The position numbers were made by a program, and so were the translations under genes. From Streptomyces sp. NRRL S-31 (GTDB taxonomy: Bacteria; Actinomycetota; Actinomycetes; Streptomycetales; Streptomycetaceae): a stretch of 64,000 bases of DNA. Shown here in pieces: positions 42,805 through 53,576 of this stretch. The stretch covers positions 1 to 64,000 of the forward strand of contig NZ_JOCB01000017.1 of NCBI RefSeq assembly GCF_000718775.1, read 5' to 3'. How positions within the stretch are numbered: the stretch's first letter is position 1; every line of letters begins with the position of its first letter. The notes below the pieces were generated by a model. That model made no database searches, was not told where the DNA came from, and was given only the letters and a program-made list of their open reading frames with translations.

Positions 42805-44103
42805 ATGAAGCTGTCCGTCCGTTTTGTTGGGTTCACCGCGCTCGCCGTCGCCCTGGCCGGCGCCTGCGCGCCCCAGACCTCCGGCACGTCCTCCTCCGGC
42901 AAGGACGACAAGACCGGCACCCTGCGGGTCTGGCTCTTCCAGGAGGTGGACAACCAGCCCAAGCAGCGGGTCGTCGACACGGTCGTCAGCGCCTTCGAGA
43001 AGGCGCACCAGGGCACCGACGTCAGCGTCGAGTACATCCCGGTGGAGACCCGCGCCCAGCGCATCAAGGCCGCCTTCAACGACCCGAAGTCCGCGCCCGA
43101 CGTCATCGAGTACGGCAACACGGACACCGCCGGCTACGTGAAGGACGGCGGACTCGCCGACGTCACCCGGGACTTCGCCACCTGGAGCGAGGCGAAGGAC
43201 ACCGACCCGACCGCCCGGCAGTCGGTCACCGTGGACGGCAAGGTCTACGGTGCGCCGTACTTCGTCGGCATCCGCGCGCTGTACTACCGCACCGACGTCT
43301 TCCGTGAACTCGGCCTCGCCGTACCGAAGTCGCAGGCCGAGCTGGTCTCCACCGCCAAGCGCGTCCACGCGGCCAGGCCCGACCTGTACGGCCTCGCCGT
43401 CGGGGGCGCCTACACCTACGGGGCGATGCCCTTCCTGTGGGCCAACGGCGGCGACCTGGCCACCGGCAAGGGCGGTTCGTACGCCTCCGCCGTCGACGGC
43501 CCCGCCGCCCGCAAGGGCATCAGCGCGTACACCTCCCTCTTCGGCGACGACAACTGTCCGGCCGCCAAGTGCGCGGGCATGAACGGCAACGACACGGTGA
43601 CCGCCTTCGCGGCCGGCAAGGCGGCCATGGCCATCGGCGGCAACTTCAGCCGCGCCGCGGTGGACACGGGGAAGGCCAAGGGCAAGTACGCGGTGGTCCC
43701 GCTGCCGGGGGTCGAGGCCGGATCGATCGCGCCGGCCTTCGCGGGCGGCAACAACATCGGCGTCCTGAAGAGCACCTCGCACCGCACGCTCGCCGTCGAC
43801 CTGATGAAGCGGCTCGCCTCCAAGGAGACGCAGGGACGGCTCTTCGAGGCCATGGGCTTCCTGCCGACCTTCACGGACGTACGGGACCGGGCCGCCGCCG
43901 AGGAGCCGTTCGCGAAGCCGTTCGTCGACACGCTCGCCGCCGGAACGAGGTTCGTACCGGTCTCGCCCGCCTGGTCCCAGATCGACTCCTCGCTGGTGCT
44001 GCCGACCATGTTCCAGCAGATCGCCAGCGGCAAGAAGGACGTGGCGGGCGCCTCCGCGGAAGCGGCAAAGAAGATGAACGACGCGTTCGGGTCCGCGGGG
44101 TGA
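42805..44103 (+). CDS. Sugar-binding lipoprotein of an ABC importer (NgcE/DasA-like)
   Basis: A 432-residue secreted lipoprotein of the CUT1 binding-protein class. Lipobox ALAGAC with Cys21. The mature sequence has TLRVWLFQEVDNQPKQRVVD, PDVIEYGNTDTAGYV, YGAPYFVGIRALYYRTDVF and VVPLPGVEAGSIAPAFAGGNNIGV, a pattern typical of Streptomyces N-acetylglucosamine/chitobiose binding proteins. Combined with the DasR-like site upstream, an aminosugar is the most likely ligand. The ATG at 42805 follows GGAGGAG. First gene of a three-gene operon; no ATPase gene is included, as is normal where MsiK is shared. Confidence 0.83.
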   Translation: MKLSVRFVGFTALAVALAGACAPQTSGTSSSGKDDKTGTLRVWLFQEVDNQPKQRVVDTVVSAFEKAHQGTDVSVEYIPVETRAQRIKAAFNDPKSAPDVIEYGNTDTAGYVKDGGLADVTRDFATWSEAKDTDPTARQSVTVDGKVYGAPYFVGIRALYYRTDVFRELGLAVPKSQAELVSTAKRVHAARPDLYGLAVGGAYTYGAMPFLWANGGDLATGKGGSYASAVDGPAARKGISAYTSLFGDDNCPAAKCAGMNGNDTVTAFAAGKAAMAIGGNFSRAAVDTGKAKGKYAVVPLPGVEAGSIAPAFAGGNNIGVLKSTSHRTLAVDLMKRLASKETQGRLFEAMGFLPTFTDVRDRAAAEEPFAKPFVDTLAAGTRFVPVSPAWSQIDSSLVLPTMFQQIASGKKDVAGASAEAAKKMNDAFGSAG

Positions 44104-44108
44104 CCCGG

Positions 44109-45128
44109 ATGTCGGACGCGGCGCCCGCCCCCCGGGCGGACGGACCGGTGGCCGTCGCCGGGCACCCCGGGGCGGGACCGGCCGGAGCCGACCCGCGGAA
44201 GACGGCCCGGCGCACCGCACCCCCGCCCGGGGCACCCCGCAGGGGACCTGGCCGGCACGGCGGCTGGACCCCCTGGCTCTACCTCGCTCCCGCACTGGTC
44301 GTCCTCGGCGGACTGCTGGTCTACCCCGTCTACCAGCTGGGTCTGATCTCGTTCCTCCAGTACACGCAGGCCCAGGTGAGCGGCGGGGAACCGACCGGCT
44401 TCCGGGGCCTGGACAACTACCGTGAGCTGTTCGCCGACGACCAGTTCTGGCAGGTGCTGCTGGCGACGGTCGGCTTCGCGGCGGCCTGTGTGGCCGCCAC
44501 GCTGGCGGTGGGCTGCGCGCTCGCCGTCCTGCTCACCCGGGTGCGCGCCCTGCCGCGGCTCGCCCTCATGCTGGCCGCGCTGGGCGCGTGGGCGACACCG
44601 ACGATCACCGGCTCGACGGTCTGGCTGTTCCTCTTCGACCCCGACTTCGGCCCGGTCGACCGGCTGCTGGGGCTCGGCGACTTCTCCTGGACGTACGGCC
44701 GGTACAGCGGGTTCCTGCTGGTCCTGCTCGAAGTGGTGTGGTGCTCCTTCCCGTTCGTGATGGTCACCGTCTACGCCGGTATCCGCGCCGTGCCGAGCGA
44801 GGTGCTGGAGGCCGCCGCGCTGGACGGCGCCTCCCAGTGGCGGATCTGGCGCTCGGTGCTGACGCCGATGCTGCGCCCGATCCTGGTCATCGTCACCGTC
44901 CAGTCGGTGATCTGGGACTTCAAGGTCTTCACCCAGATCTACGTGATGACGGGCGGGGGCGGCATCGCCGGCCAGAACCTGGTCCTGAACGTCTACGCCT
45001 ACCAGAAGGCGTTCGCGTCCTCGCAGTACAGCCTCGGCTCGGCGATCGGCGTCGTGATGCTGCTGATGCTGCTGGCCGTCACGCTCGGCTACCTGCGGCT
45101 GCTGCGACGCCAGGGGGAGGAACTGTGA
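44109..45128 (+). CDS. Sugar ABC transporter permease (first, MalF-type)
   Basis: A 339-residue permease with a long polar Pro/Ala-rich N-terminus and six membrane segments. The EAA loop reads VPSEVLEAAALDGASQWRIWRSVLTPML. The ATG at 44109 follows GGGGTGA; a GTG at 44100 that overlaps the upstream stop is the alternative start. It partners the next permease, whose GTG overlaps its stop by 4 nt. Confidence 0.87.
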   Translation: MSDAAPAPRADGPVAVAGHPGAGPAGADPRKTARRTAPPPGAPRRGPGRHGGWTPWLYLAPALVVLGGLLVYPVYQLGLISFLQYTQAQVSGGEPTGFRGLDNYRELFADDQFWQVLLATVGFAAACVAATLAVGCALAVLLTRVRALPRLALMLAALGAWATPTITGSTVWLFLFDPDFGPVDRLLGLGDFSWTYGRYSGFLLVLLEVVWCSFPFVMVTVYAGIRAVPSEVLEAAALDGASQWRIWRSVLTPMLRPILVIVTVQSVIWDFKVFTQIYVMTGGGGIAGQNLVLNVYAYQKAFASSQYSLGSAIGVVMLLMLLAVTLGYLRLLRRQGEEL

Positions 45129-45970
45129 CTTCCGTACGTGCTCTGCTACGGCGCCCCTGGCGGCTGGCCGCCGAGGTGACCGCGCTGCTGGTCGCCGCCG
45201 TCGTCGCCTTCCCCCTCTACTGGATGCTGCTCAGCGCCGTCAGACCGGCCGGGGAGATCGAGTCCACCGAGCCACGGCCCTGGACGTCGTCCCCCTCGCT
45301 GGACTCCTTCCGGCGCGTACTCCAACAGCACGAGTTCGGACGGTACTTCGTCAACAGCCTGGTCGTGGCGGTGAGCGTGGTGATCGTCTCCGGGCTGATC
45401 GCCTTCCTCGCCGCGACGGCGGTGACCCGCTTCCGGTTCCGCTTCCGGACCACCCTGCTGATCATGTTCCTGGTGGCCCAGATGGTGCCGGTGGAGGCGC
45501 TCACCATCCCCCTGTTCTTCCAGATGCGGGACCTGGGGCTGCTGAACACGCTGGGCTCGCTGGTCCTGCCGCACATCGCCTTCTCGCTGCCGTTCGCGGT
45601 CTGGATGCTGCGGGGGTTCGTCAAGGCCGTGCCGGAGTCTTTGGAGGAGGCCGCGTACCTCGACGGGGCGAGCCGCGCGCGGTTCCTGTGGCGGATCCTG
45701 CTCCCGCTCGTCCTGCCGGGCCTGGTGGCCACGAGCGTGTTCTCCTTCATCTCCGCCTGGAACGACTTCCTGTTCGCCAAGTCGTTCATCATCAGCGACA
45801 CCTCGCAGTCGACCCTGCCGATGGCCCTGCTGGTGTTCTACAAGCCCGACGAGCCCGACTGGGGCGGGGTCATGGCGGCGTCCACCGCGATGACGATCCC
45901 GGTCCTGGTGTTCTTCGTGCTGGTCCAGCGGCGGCTGGTCTCCGGACTGGGCGGAGCGGTGAAGGACTGA
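45125..45970 (+). CDS. Sugar ABC transporter permease (second, MalG-type)
   Basis: A 281-residue permease with six segments. The EAA loop is VPESLEEAAYLDGASRARFLWRILLPLVLPG, and AWNDFLFAKSFI is the usual MalG C-terminal motif. It is coupled to the first permease by a GTGA overlap. The operon ends here; the shared ATPase is expected elsewhere. Confidence 0.88.
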   Translation: MTSVRALLRRPWRLAAEVTALLVAAVVAFPLYWMLLSAVRPAGEIESTEPRPWTSSPSLDSFRRVLQQHEFGRYFVNSLVVAVSVVIVSGLIAFLAATAVTRFRFRFRTTLLIMFLVAQMVPVEALTIPLFFQMRDLGLLNTLGSLVLPHIAFSLPFAVWMLRGFVKAVPESLEEAAYLDGASRARFLWRILLPLVLPGLVATSVFSFISAWNDFLFAKSFIISDTSQSTLPMALLVFYKPDEPDWGGVMAASTAMTIPVLVFFVLVQRRLVSGLGGAVKD

Positions 45971-46062
45971 CCTCCGGCCCCGGTCACCGAGGCGGGCGGT
46001 GCCGTGGGCGCGCGTGGGAAAATCGCTGGCCGGTCCGCCGGCCGCGCTGCTGGGATGGGGGG

Positions 46063-47073
46063 ATGCGAGACGACGGCGCGGCGGTCGTGGACCGGGGGCG
46101 GTATCCGGACGCGGTGACCCCGTGGGAGCGGGAGTCATGGCGGGCCGCGGCCCTGGACTGGGTCGGCGGCCTGCTCGCCGCGCGCGGCCTCGTCGTGGAC
46201 GGCGCCCCGTGGGTGCGGCTGCGTCCGTGGTCGGTGCTGATGCGGGTGCCCCTCGCGGGGCGGGCGCCCGTCTGGTTCAAGGCGAGTCCGCCGTCCGGCG
46301 CGTTCGAGGGTCCGCTGACCGCCGCCCTGGCCCGCTGGGTGCCGGGGCAGGTGCTGTGTCCGCTGGCCGTCGACGCCGGACGCGGCTGGATGCTGCTGCC
46401 CGACGGGGGCGAGTCGTTCCGGACCGTGCTCGACCGGGAGCCGGTCGGGCCGCGCGAGTGGGAGGCGCTGCTGCGCCAGTACGCGGGCCTGCAGTACGAC
46501 CTGGTCCCGCACGCGGACGAGATCGAGCGCCTCGGGGTGCCGGCCGCCCGGACCGCCGATCTGCCCGAGGTGTTCGAGGGGCTGGTCGCCGTCAACCGCG
46601 CGCTCGGCCCGGACGAGCGCGCCCGGCTGGAGGGCCTGCGGCCCCGGCTCGCGGACTGGTGTGCCGAACTCGCCGCCGTCGGCGTCCCGGACACGCTCGA
46701 CCACGCCGATCTGCACGACGGCCAGCTGTTCCGGCCGGCGCCGGGCCGGTTCACCTTCTTCGACTGGGGCGACGCCGCCGTCTCCCATCCGTTCGCCGGT
46801 CTGCGGGTCACCGCCGAGCGGGCCCGCGACCGCTACGGCCCGCGGGTGCTGCCCCGGCTGCTCGACGCGTATCTGGAGCCCTGGACGGGGACCGGCCGCA
46901 CGTCGGCGGAGCTGCGGCGCGCGGCGGACCTCGCCTGGCGGCTGAGTTCGCTCGGGCGGGCCGCCGCCTGGGGCCGGATGTTCCCCGACGCGTCCGGCGC
47001 CCGGCCGGGCGCCGTGGAGGGCGCCCGGTCGCTGCTGGAACTGCTGGCCGAGCCGCCGCGCGCGGCCGGCTGA
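46063..47073 (+). CDS. Aminoglycoside-phosphotransferase-family kinase
   Basis: A 336-residue small-molecule kinase of the APH/choline-kinase fold. The catalytic loop is LDHADLHDGQLF (Brenner-type, about residues 215-226) and the metal-binding Asp is in FTFFDWGDAAVSHPF. The N-terminal lobe is diverged (VWFKASPPSGAFEGPL holds the likely ATP-binding Lys). The substrate is unknown; resistance is not implied by context. The ATG at 46063 follows a G-rich ribosome-binding site. Convergent with the SDR gene. Confidence 0.82.
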   Translation: MRDDGAAVVDRGRYPDAVTPWERESWRAAALDWVGGLLAARGLVVDGAPWVRLRPWSVLMRVPLAGRAPVWFKASPPSGAFEGPLTAALARWVPGQVLCPLAVDAGRGWMLLPDGGESFRTVLDREPVGPREWEALLRQYAGLQYDLVPHADEIERLGVPAARTADLPEVFEGLVAVNRALGPDERARLEGLRPRLADWCAELAAVGVPDTLDHADLHDGQLFRPAPGRFTFFDWGDAAVSHPFAGLRVTAERARDRYGPRVLPRLLDAYLEPWTGTGRTSAELRRAADLAWRLSSLGRAAAWGRMFPDASGARPGAVEGARSLLELLAEPPRAAG

Positions 47074-47084
47074 ACGGCCGACGG

Positions 47085-47975
47085 TCAGGGCAGGGGGGTG
47101 CCGCCGGTCACGTTGAGGATCTCGGCGGTGACGAAACTCGCCTCGGGCGAGGCCAGGTAGACGTAGGCGGGGGCCAGCTCGGCGGGCTGGGCCGGACGGC
47201 CGAGCGGGCTCTGCTTGCCGAACTCCGCCGTGTCGGGGAGGGTCGAGGGGATGAGCGGGGTCCACACCGGCCCCGGCGCCACCGCGTTGACCCGGACACC
47301 GCGCTCGGCGAGCATCTGGGCCAGGCCCTGGGTGAAGGTGACGATCGCGCCCTTGGTCATGGCGTAGTCCAGCAGGTGCGGGCTGGGCTGGTACGCCTGC
47401 ACCGACGTGGTGTTGATGACGCAGCCGCCGGCCGGGATGTGCGGCAGCGCGTTCTTGGTCAGCCAGAACATGCCGTACAGGTTCGTCCGCATCACCCGGT
47501 CGAACTGCTCGGTGCTGATCGCCTCGATGCCGTCCGGCTGGGACATCTGGTAGGCGGCGTTGTTGACGAGGACGTCGATGCGGCCGAACTCGTCGACCGC
47601 GCGCTCGATCAGCGCGCGGCACTCGCCCTCCTCCCTGATGTCGCAGGAGACGGCGACCGCCTTTCGGCCCGCTTCCTCGACCAGGCGGGAGGTCTCGCGG
47701 GCCTCGTCCTCCTCCTCGGCGAGGTGGGTGAAGAGCACGTCGGCGCCCTCGCGGGCGAAGGCGAGCGCCACCGCCCGTCCGATGCCGGAGTCCCCTCCCG
47801 TGATCACGGTCTTGCGGCCGTCGAGCCGGCCGGTGCCGCGGTAGGACTCCTCGCCGTGGTCGGGCGGCGGGTCCATCGGGCCGGTCCAGCCCGGATGCGG
47901 CTGGTCCTGGGAGGGGAAGTCGGGGCGGGGGTGCTGGGTGACCGGGTTGGGCCGGTCTCCTTGCCGGTCCGTCAC
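47085..47975 (-). CDS. SDR oxidoreductase (YghA-like)
   Basis: A 296-residue SDR with the Pro-rich N-terminal extension typical of the YghA/GspA stress-protein branch (HPRPDFPSQDQPHPGWTGPM). Cofactor loop TGGDSGIGRA at about 60-69, NNAAYQ, catalytic Ser in INTTSVQAY and YAMTKGA with the Tyr/Lys pair. Related proteins are induced by general stress. The GTG at 47975 has AGGAGG 6 nt upstream. Confidence 0.88.
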   Translation of the reverse strand: MTDRQGDRPNPVTQHPRPDFPSQDQPHPGWTGPMDPPPDHGEESYRGTGRLDGRKTVITGGDSGIGRAVALAFAREGADVLFTHLAEEEDEARETSRLVEEAGRKAVAVSCDIREEGECRALIERAVDEFGRIDVLVNNAAYQMSQPDGIEAISTEQFDRVMRTNLYGMFWLTKNALPHIPAGGCVINTTSVQAYQPSPHLLDYAMTKGAIVTFTQGLAQMLAERGVRVNAVAPGPVWTPLIPSTLPDTAEFGKQSPLGRPAQPAELAPAYVYLASPEASFVTAEILNVTGGTPLP

Positions 47976-48055
47976 GGTGGCCTCCTGCGTCTGGAAGGGA
48001 AGCGGACAGCCGACCGGGTTCCCGCCGAGCGCCGGGCGAAAAGCGTCCGCGCCGG

Positions 48056-49033
<978 letters not shown>

Positions 49034-49110
49034 CGGAGGGGCGGGCCGGGCCACCGGCCCCGGCCCGCCCCGGACGGCCGTCCCCGGCGGGCACCCGGCA
49101 CACTGTGGGG

Positions 49111-49839
49111 GTGAACGACTTCCCCCTCGTCGACCGGGCGCCCGCTCCGCGGTGGTACGGGCGCCTGCGGGTGCGGACCGACGACCTCTCCCCCGCCGAC
49201 TGGCTGGTCCCGCGCGGGTCGCACACGGCCGCCCTCGGCTCGGTGGCGGGCGTCGCGGCACCGGGCTTCGCCGCCTACGCACGGATCCTGCACCCGGCCC
49301 GGCTCGACGAGCGGCCGGTGCGCTGGTCCACGGTGGCCACCGCCCTGGGCACCCGGGTGACACCGGTCACCCGCTGGCACGAGGTCGTCGGGACGGACCG
49401 GGACGGCGCCCACCGCACCGGCCTCGAACTGCCCGGCGTGTGGGACGAGTCCCCCGACGAGGGTCCGACCCCGCCGGACGTCGCCCGGGCGCTGCTGCCC
49501 GTGCTGTCCCGGCACACCGCGACCCCGCGGGAGTGCTGGTTCGGGCTGTGGAGCGGGTACGGGCGCTGGGACTGGGAGCGGTGCCCGACGTTCCTGACGC
49601 CGGGTCGCGACGAGATCCTGCTGGCCGGCCGGCTGGCCGACGCCGTCTCCCCGGTGACCCTGGACGAGTTCACCGAGCTGCCCGACCTGTGGTGGCCCGC
49701 GGACCGCGCCTGGTGCCTGGGCGGGGACGTGGACCTGGCCAGCACCTATGTGGGCGGCTCCCCCGAACTGATCGCCGATCTGCTGGCCGCAGCGGACCTG
49801 GAGGCGCACCCGGTGGCCCAGGGCGACCCCGTCGGCTGA
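49111..49839 (+). CDS. Conserved hypothetical protein, Trp-rich
   Basis: A 242-residue soluble protein I cannot assign. Notable segments are LSPADWLVPRGSHTAALGSVAGVAAPGFAAYARILHPA, ECWFGLWSGYGRWDW and DLWWPADRAWCLGGDVDLASTYVGG, an ordered globular domain with many Trp. There is no signal peptide or helix. No Shine-Dalgarno precedes the GTG at 49111, and CACACT lies a few nt upstream, so the mRNA may be leaderless; a GTG at 49105 is the alternative start. Confidence 0.7.
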   Translation: MNDFPLVDRAPAPRWYGRLRVRTDDLSPADWLVPRGSHTAALGSVAGVAAPGFAAYARILHPARLDERPVRWSTVATALGTRVTPVTRWHEVVGTDRDGAHRTGLELPGVWDESPDEGPTPPDVARALLPVLSRHTATPRECWFGLWSGYGRWDWERCPTFLTPGRDEILLAGRLADAVSPVTLDEFTELPDLWWPADRAWCLGGDVDLASTYVGGSPELIADLLAAADLEAHPVAQGDPVG

Positions 49840-49866
49840 CCGTCCCGGGCGACGGACGGACGGGTG

Positions 49867-50946
<1,080 letters not shown>

Positions 50947-51918
50947 GTGGATCTCCTGGCACACCTCGAAGCGTTCGTGGCGACGGCCGACGAGGCGGGC
51001 TTCTCCCGGGCGGCCGACCGGCTCGGGATCGCCCAGCCGCTGCTCAGCCGCCGGATCAAGACGCTGGAGGAGCACTTCGGCGGCTCGCTGTTCGACCGTT
51101 CCCGGCGGCAGATCGCCACCACCGAGCTGGGCGTGCTGCTGCTGCCCCACGCCCGGGACGTGCTCGACCGGGCCCAGCGGCTGCGGCAGGCCGCCCACTC
51201 GGCCCGGCGGTCGCGGGTGCGTGCCGTCGGCGTGCCCGCGGACTGCGCCCCGGCCGCGCTGGCCCGCGCCATCCGCGCCGGCACCGAGCGCGGCATCACC
51301 CTCGGCATGCGCGAACTGCCGCCTCCGGCACGGGCGTTGGGACTGACGGACGGTTCACTCGCGTACGCGCTGGTGCGGGCCGCTCCGGAACGGGCCGCGC
51401 TGCGGGTGCCGTTGGGCCTCGCGTCCGCCCCGTCGGCGGACGACGGCGGGGCCGCACGGCGTACGGTCCACCTCGACGATCTGCGGCCGCGCCGGAGCCG
51501 TGGCGCCGCGCCTCCCGCCCCGCCGCCCCTGCTGCTCCTGGCCGAGGAGCGGGTGCCCGAGTTCGAGGACCGGCTGACGCGGGCCGCCGCCCGCGCCGGG
51601 CTGCCCGCGGGACGCGTCCGGCCGGCCGGGCCGGCGGCGACCGCGCTCGCGGAAACACTGGCCGGGCACGCGCTGCTGCTGTGCGCCGAGCCGTACGCCC
51701 GGCAGCACGGTGCCCACTGGACACCGCTGACCGACCGCGCGCTGCACCGGGGGTACGACGTCGGCGCCGCCCCGGGCCCGCACGGCGCGGCGGACGTGCC
51801 GGACTGGCTGGCCGCGCTGCTCGCGGCGGCGGTGGGCGCCGTACCGCGAAGGCGCGGCGGCCCGGGGCCCGGGGCCGCGAGCGAGGACGTCACCGCGCGG
51901 CTGGCGGCACACGGATGA
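50947..51918 (+). CDS. blaA: LysR-family activator (BlaA-type)
   Basis: A 323-residue LysR regulator. The N-terminal winged helix is canonical (LAHLEAFVATADEAGFSRAADRLGIAQPLLSRRIKTLEEHFGG, residues 3-45). The effector domain is diverged and Pro/Ala-rich. It is divergent from the class A beta-lactamase and overlaps the downstream penicillin-recognising protein by 4 nt (ATGA). The same three-gene arrangement in Streptomyces cacaoi gives beta-lactam-inducible expression with BlaA as activator. The gene symbol is assigned by this context. Confidence 0.82.
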   Translation: MDLLAHLEAFVATADEAGFSRAADRLGIAQPLLSRRIKTLEEHFGGSLFDRSRRQIATTELGVLLLPHARDVLDRAQRLRQAAHSARRSRVRAVGVPADCAPAALARAIRAGTERGITLGMRELPPPARALGLTDGSLAYALVRAAPERAALRVPLGLASAPSADDGGAARRTVHLDDLRPRRSRGAAPPAPPPLLLLAEERVPEFEDRLTRAAARAGLPAGRVRPAGPAATALAETLAGHALLLCAEPYARQHGAHWTPLTDRALHRGYDVGAAPGPHGAADVPDWLAALLAAAVGAVPRRRGGPGPGAASEDVTARLAAHG

Positions 51919-52850
51919 GCGCGGCACCGGCGCACCACCCGGTGTACACCGGCGGCCACGGCGCCCTCCTCGGCGTCGCCGAGTCCATCGCCGCCGACTG
52001 GGCGGCGCTCGGCGTCCGCGGCTCCTTCCTCGCCCGCAACCTCGACACGGGTGAGCAGCTCGGCTTCGACGCCGACGAGCCGGCGCCGCTGGCCTCGGTG
52101 GCGAAGGTCCCGTTCGCGCTGGTGGTGCTGGACCGGATCGCGTCCGGGGAACTCGACCCGGCACACCCCGTCACCGTGCACCCGGGGACGAGCAGCGTCG
52201 GCCCCACCGGGCTGGCCGCCTTCCGGCACCCGGCCACCGTGGCCGTCGGCGACCTGCTCCTGCTGATGCTGTCGGTGAGCGACAACGCCGCCGCGGACGC
52301 CCTGTTCGGCCTGGTGCCGGCGGCGGAGGCCGATGCCCGGCTGCGCGCCTGGGGCTGTGCCGGAATCCGGATACGGCACCGGATGAACCACCTCTACGAG
52401 TGCGCGGCCGGCGCCGCCGGCAACGACTTCTCGCTCGCGCTGGAGCTGGCCGTCCGTGACGAGCGGACGGGCCGGCACACCATCGAGACGCTGGACCCGG
52501 CCCACGCCAACGCCGGCTCGGCCGCGGCGCTCGTCGCTCTGCTGGAGCGCGTGTGGCGGGACGGGATCGCCACTCCTGCGGCGACGGCGGAGCTGCGCCG
52601 GCTGATGGGGCTCCAGGTCTTCACACACCGGCTGGCGAGCGAGCTGCGCGCGGACACGCTGCGGTGGAGCGGGAAGACCGGGACGTTCCTGCACCTGCGG
52701 CACGAGATCGGGGTGGTCGAGGCGGAGTCCGGGGACCGGGTGGCGATGGCGGCGCTGACCCGTGCGGACCGCCGCGCCGCGCTCGCCGCCGACATCGACC
52801 TGGCGATCGGGGCCGCGGGGCGGGGGGCGTTCGAGGCGCTGCGGGGGTGA
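51915..52850 (+). CDS. blaB: Penicillin-recognising serine protein (BlaB-type)
   Basis: A 311-residue protein with a class A beta-lactamase-like fold: S61-V-A-K64, SDN in LSVSDNAAADAL and KTGT in WSGKTGTFLH. No signal peptide is present, so it is cytoplasmic, and the EPELN-type Glu loop is not recognisable. This fits BlaB of S. cacaoi, a non-hydrolytic partner required with the LysR protein for beta-lactamase induction. Coupled by ATGA overlap to the LysR gene. A cytosolic esterase/lactamase is the alternative. Confidence 0.78.
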   Translation: MSAAPAHHPVYTGGHGALLGVAESIAADWAALGVRGSFLARNLDTGEQLGFDADEPAPLASVAKVPFALVVLDRIASGELDPAHPVTVHPGTSSVGPTGLAAFRHPATVAVGDLLLLMLSVSDNAAADALFGLVPAAEADARLRAWGCAGIRIRHRMNHLYECAAGAAGNDFSLALELAVRDERTGRHTIETLDPAHANAGSAAALVALLERVWRDGIATPAATAELRRLMGLQVFTHRLASELRADTLRWSGKTGTFLHLRHEIGVVEAESGDRVAMAALTRADRRAALAADIDLAIGAAGRGAFEALRG

Positions 52851-52922
52851 GGGGCCGTCGCCGCCCGGGCGGGCGCCGGTCCGTCGTGGCCGCCCGGGCC
52901 GCCGGGGCGCCCGCGCGTCCCT

Positions 52923-53576
52923 TCAGGGCAGCAGGCGTTGTTCCTTCGCCACCGCCACGGCGCCGGCCCGGGTGTCGACGCCCAGCTTGTCGTAGATCCG
53001 GCGGAGATGCGTCTTGACGGTGGCCTCGCTGATGTAGAGGGCGCGGGCGATGGCGTGGTTGGGCAGGCCGCGCGAGAGGTGGGCGAGGATGTCCCGTTCC
53101 CGGGGGGTGAGGGTGGGACGGGGGTCGCGCAGCCGGGACATGACCCGGTCGGCGACCGGGGGCGAGAGCGCCGGGCGGCCCTGGGCGGCGGCGTGGATCG
53201 CCGTGAAGAGGTCCTCGGCGCGCTCGGCCTTCAGCAGGTAGCCGGTGGCGCCCGCCTCGACGGCGCGGGTGACGTCGGCGTCGGTGTCGTACGTGGTGAG
53301 GACCAGGACGTGCGGGGCGGGCCGCTCGGCGCGCAGCCGGCGGGTGGTCTCGACGCCGTCGATGCCGTCGCCGAGTTGCAGGTCCATCAGGACGACGTCC
53401 GGGGCGGTCCGGCGGGCGAGGGCGAGTGCCTCCTCGCCGCTGCCCGCCTCGCCGACGACCTCGATGTCCGGCGCGCTGTGCAGCAGCGCCAGCAGCCCGG
53501 CGCGTACGACCGCGTGGTCGTCGCAGACGAGGATGCGCACCGGTGTCCGCGCGGCCGTCCCGGGCGGGTGGGTCAT
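52923..53576 (-). CDS. NarL/LuxR-type response regulator
   Basis: A 217-residue response regulator. Receiver domain: acidic pair D19-D20 in VCDDH, phospho-acceptor D65 in VVLMDLQLGD, switch LTTYD and Lys in GYLLKAE. C-terminal LuxR helix-turn-helix: LTPRERDILAHLSRGLPNHAIARALYISEATVKTHLRRIYDKL. The ATG at 53576 overlaps the kinase stop (ATGA), so the pair is translationally coupled. The target genes are unknown; the 24-bp palindrome upstream of the kinase is a candidate site. Confidence 0.9.
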   Translation of the reverse strand: MTHPPGTAARTPVRILVCDDHAVVRAGLLALLHSAPDIEVVGEAGSGEEALALARRTAPDVVLMDLQLGDGIDGVETTRRLRAERPAPHVLVLTTYDTDADVTRAVEAGATGYLLKAERAEDLFTAIHAAAQGRPALSPPVADRVMSRLRDPRPTLTPRERDILAHLSRGLPNHAIARALYISEATVKTHLRRIYDKLGVDTRAGAVAVAKEQRLLP

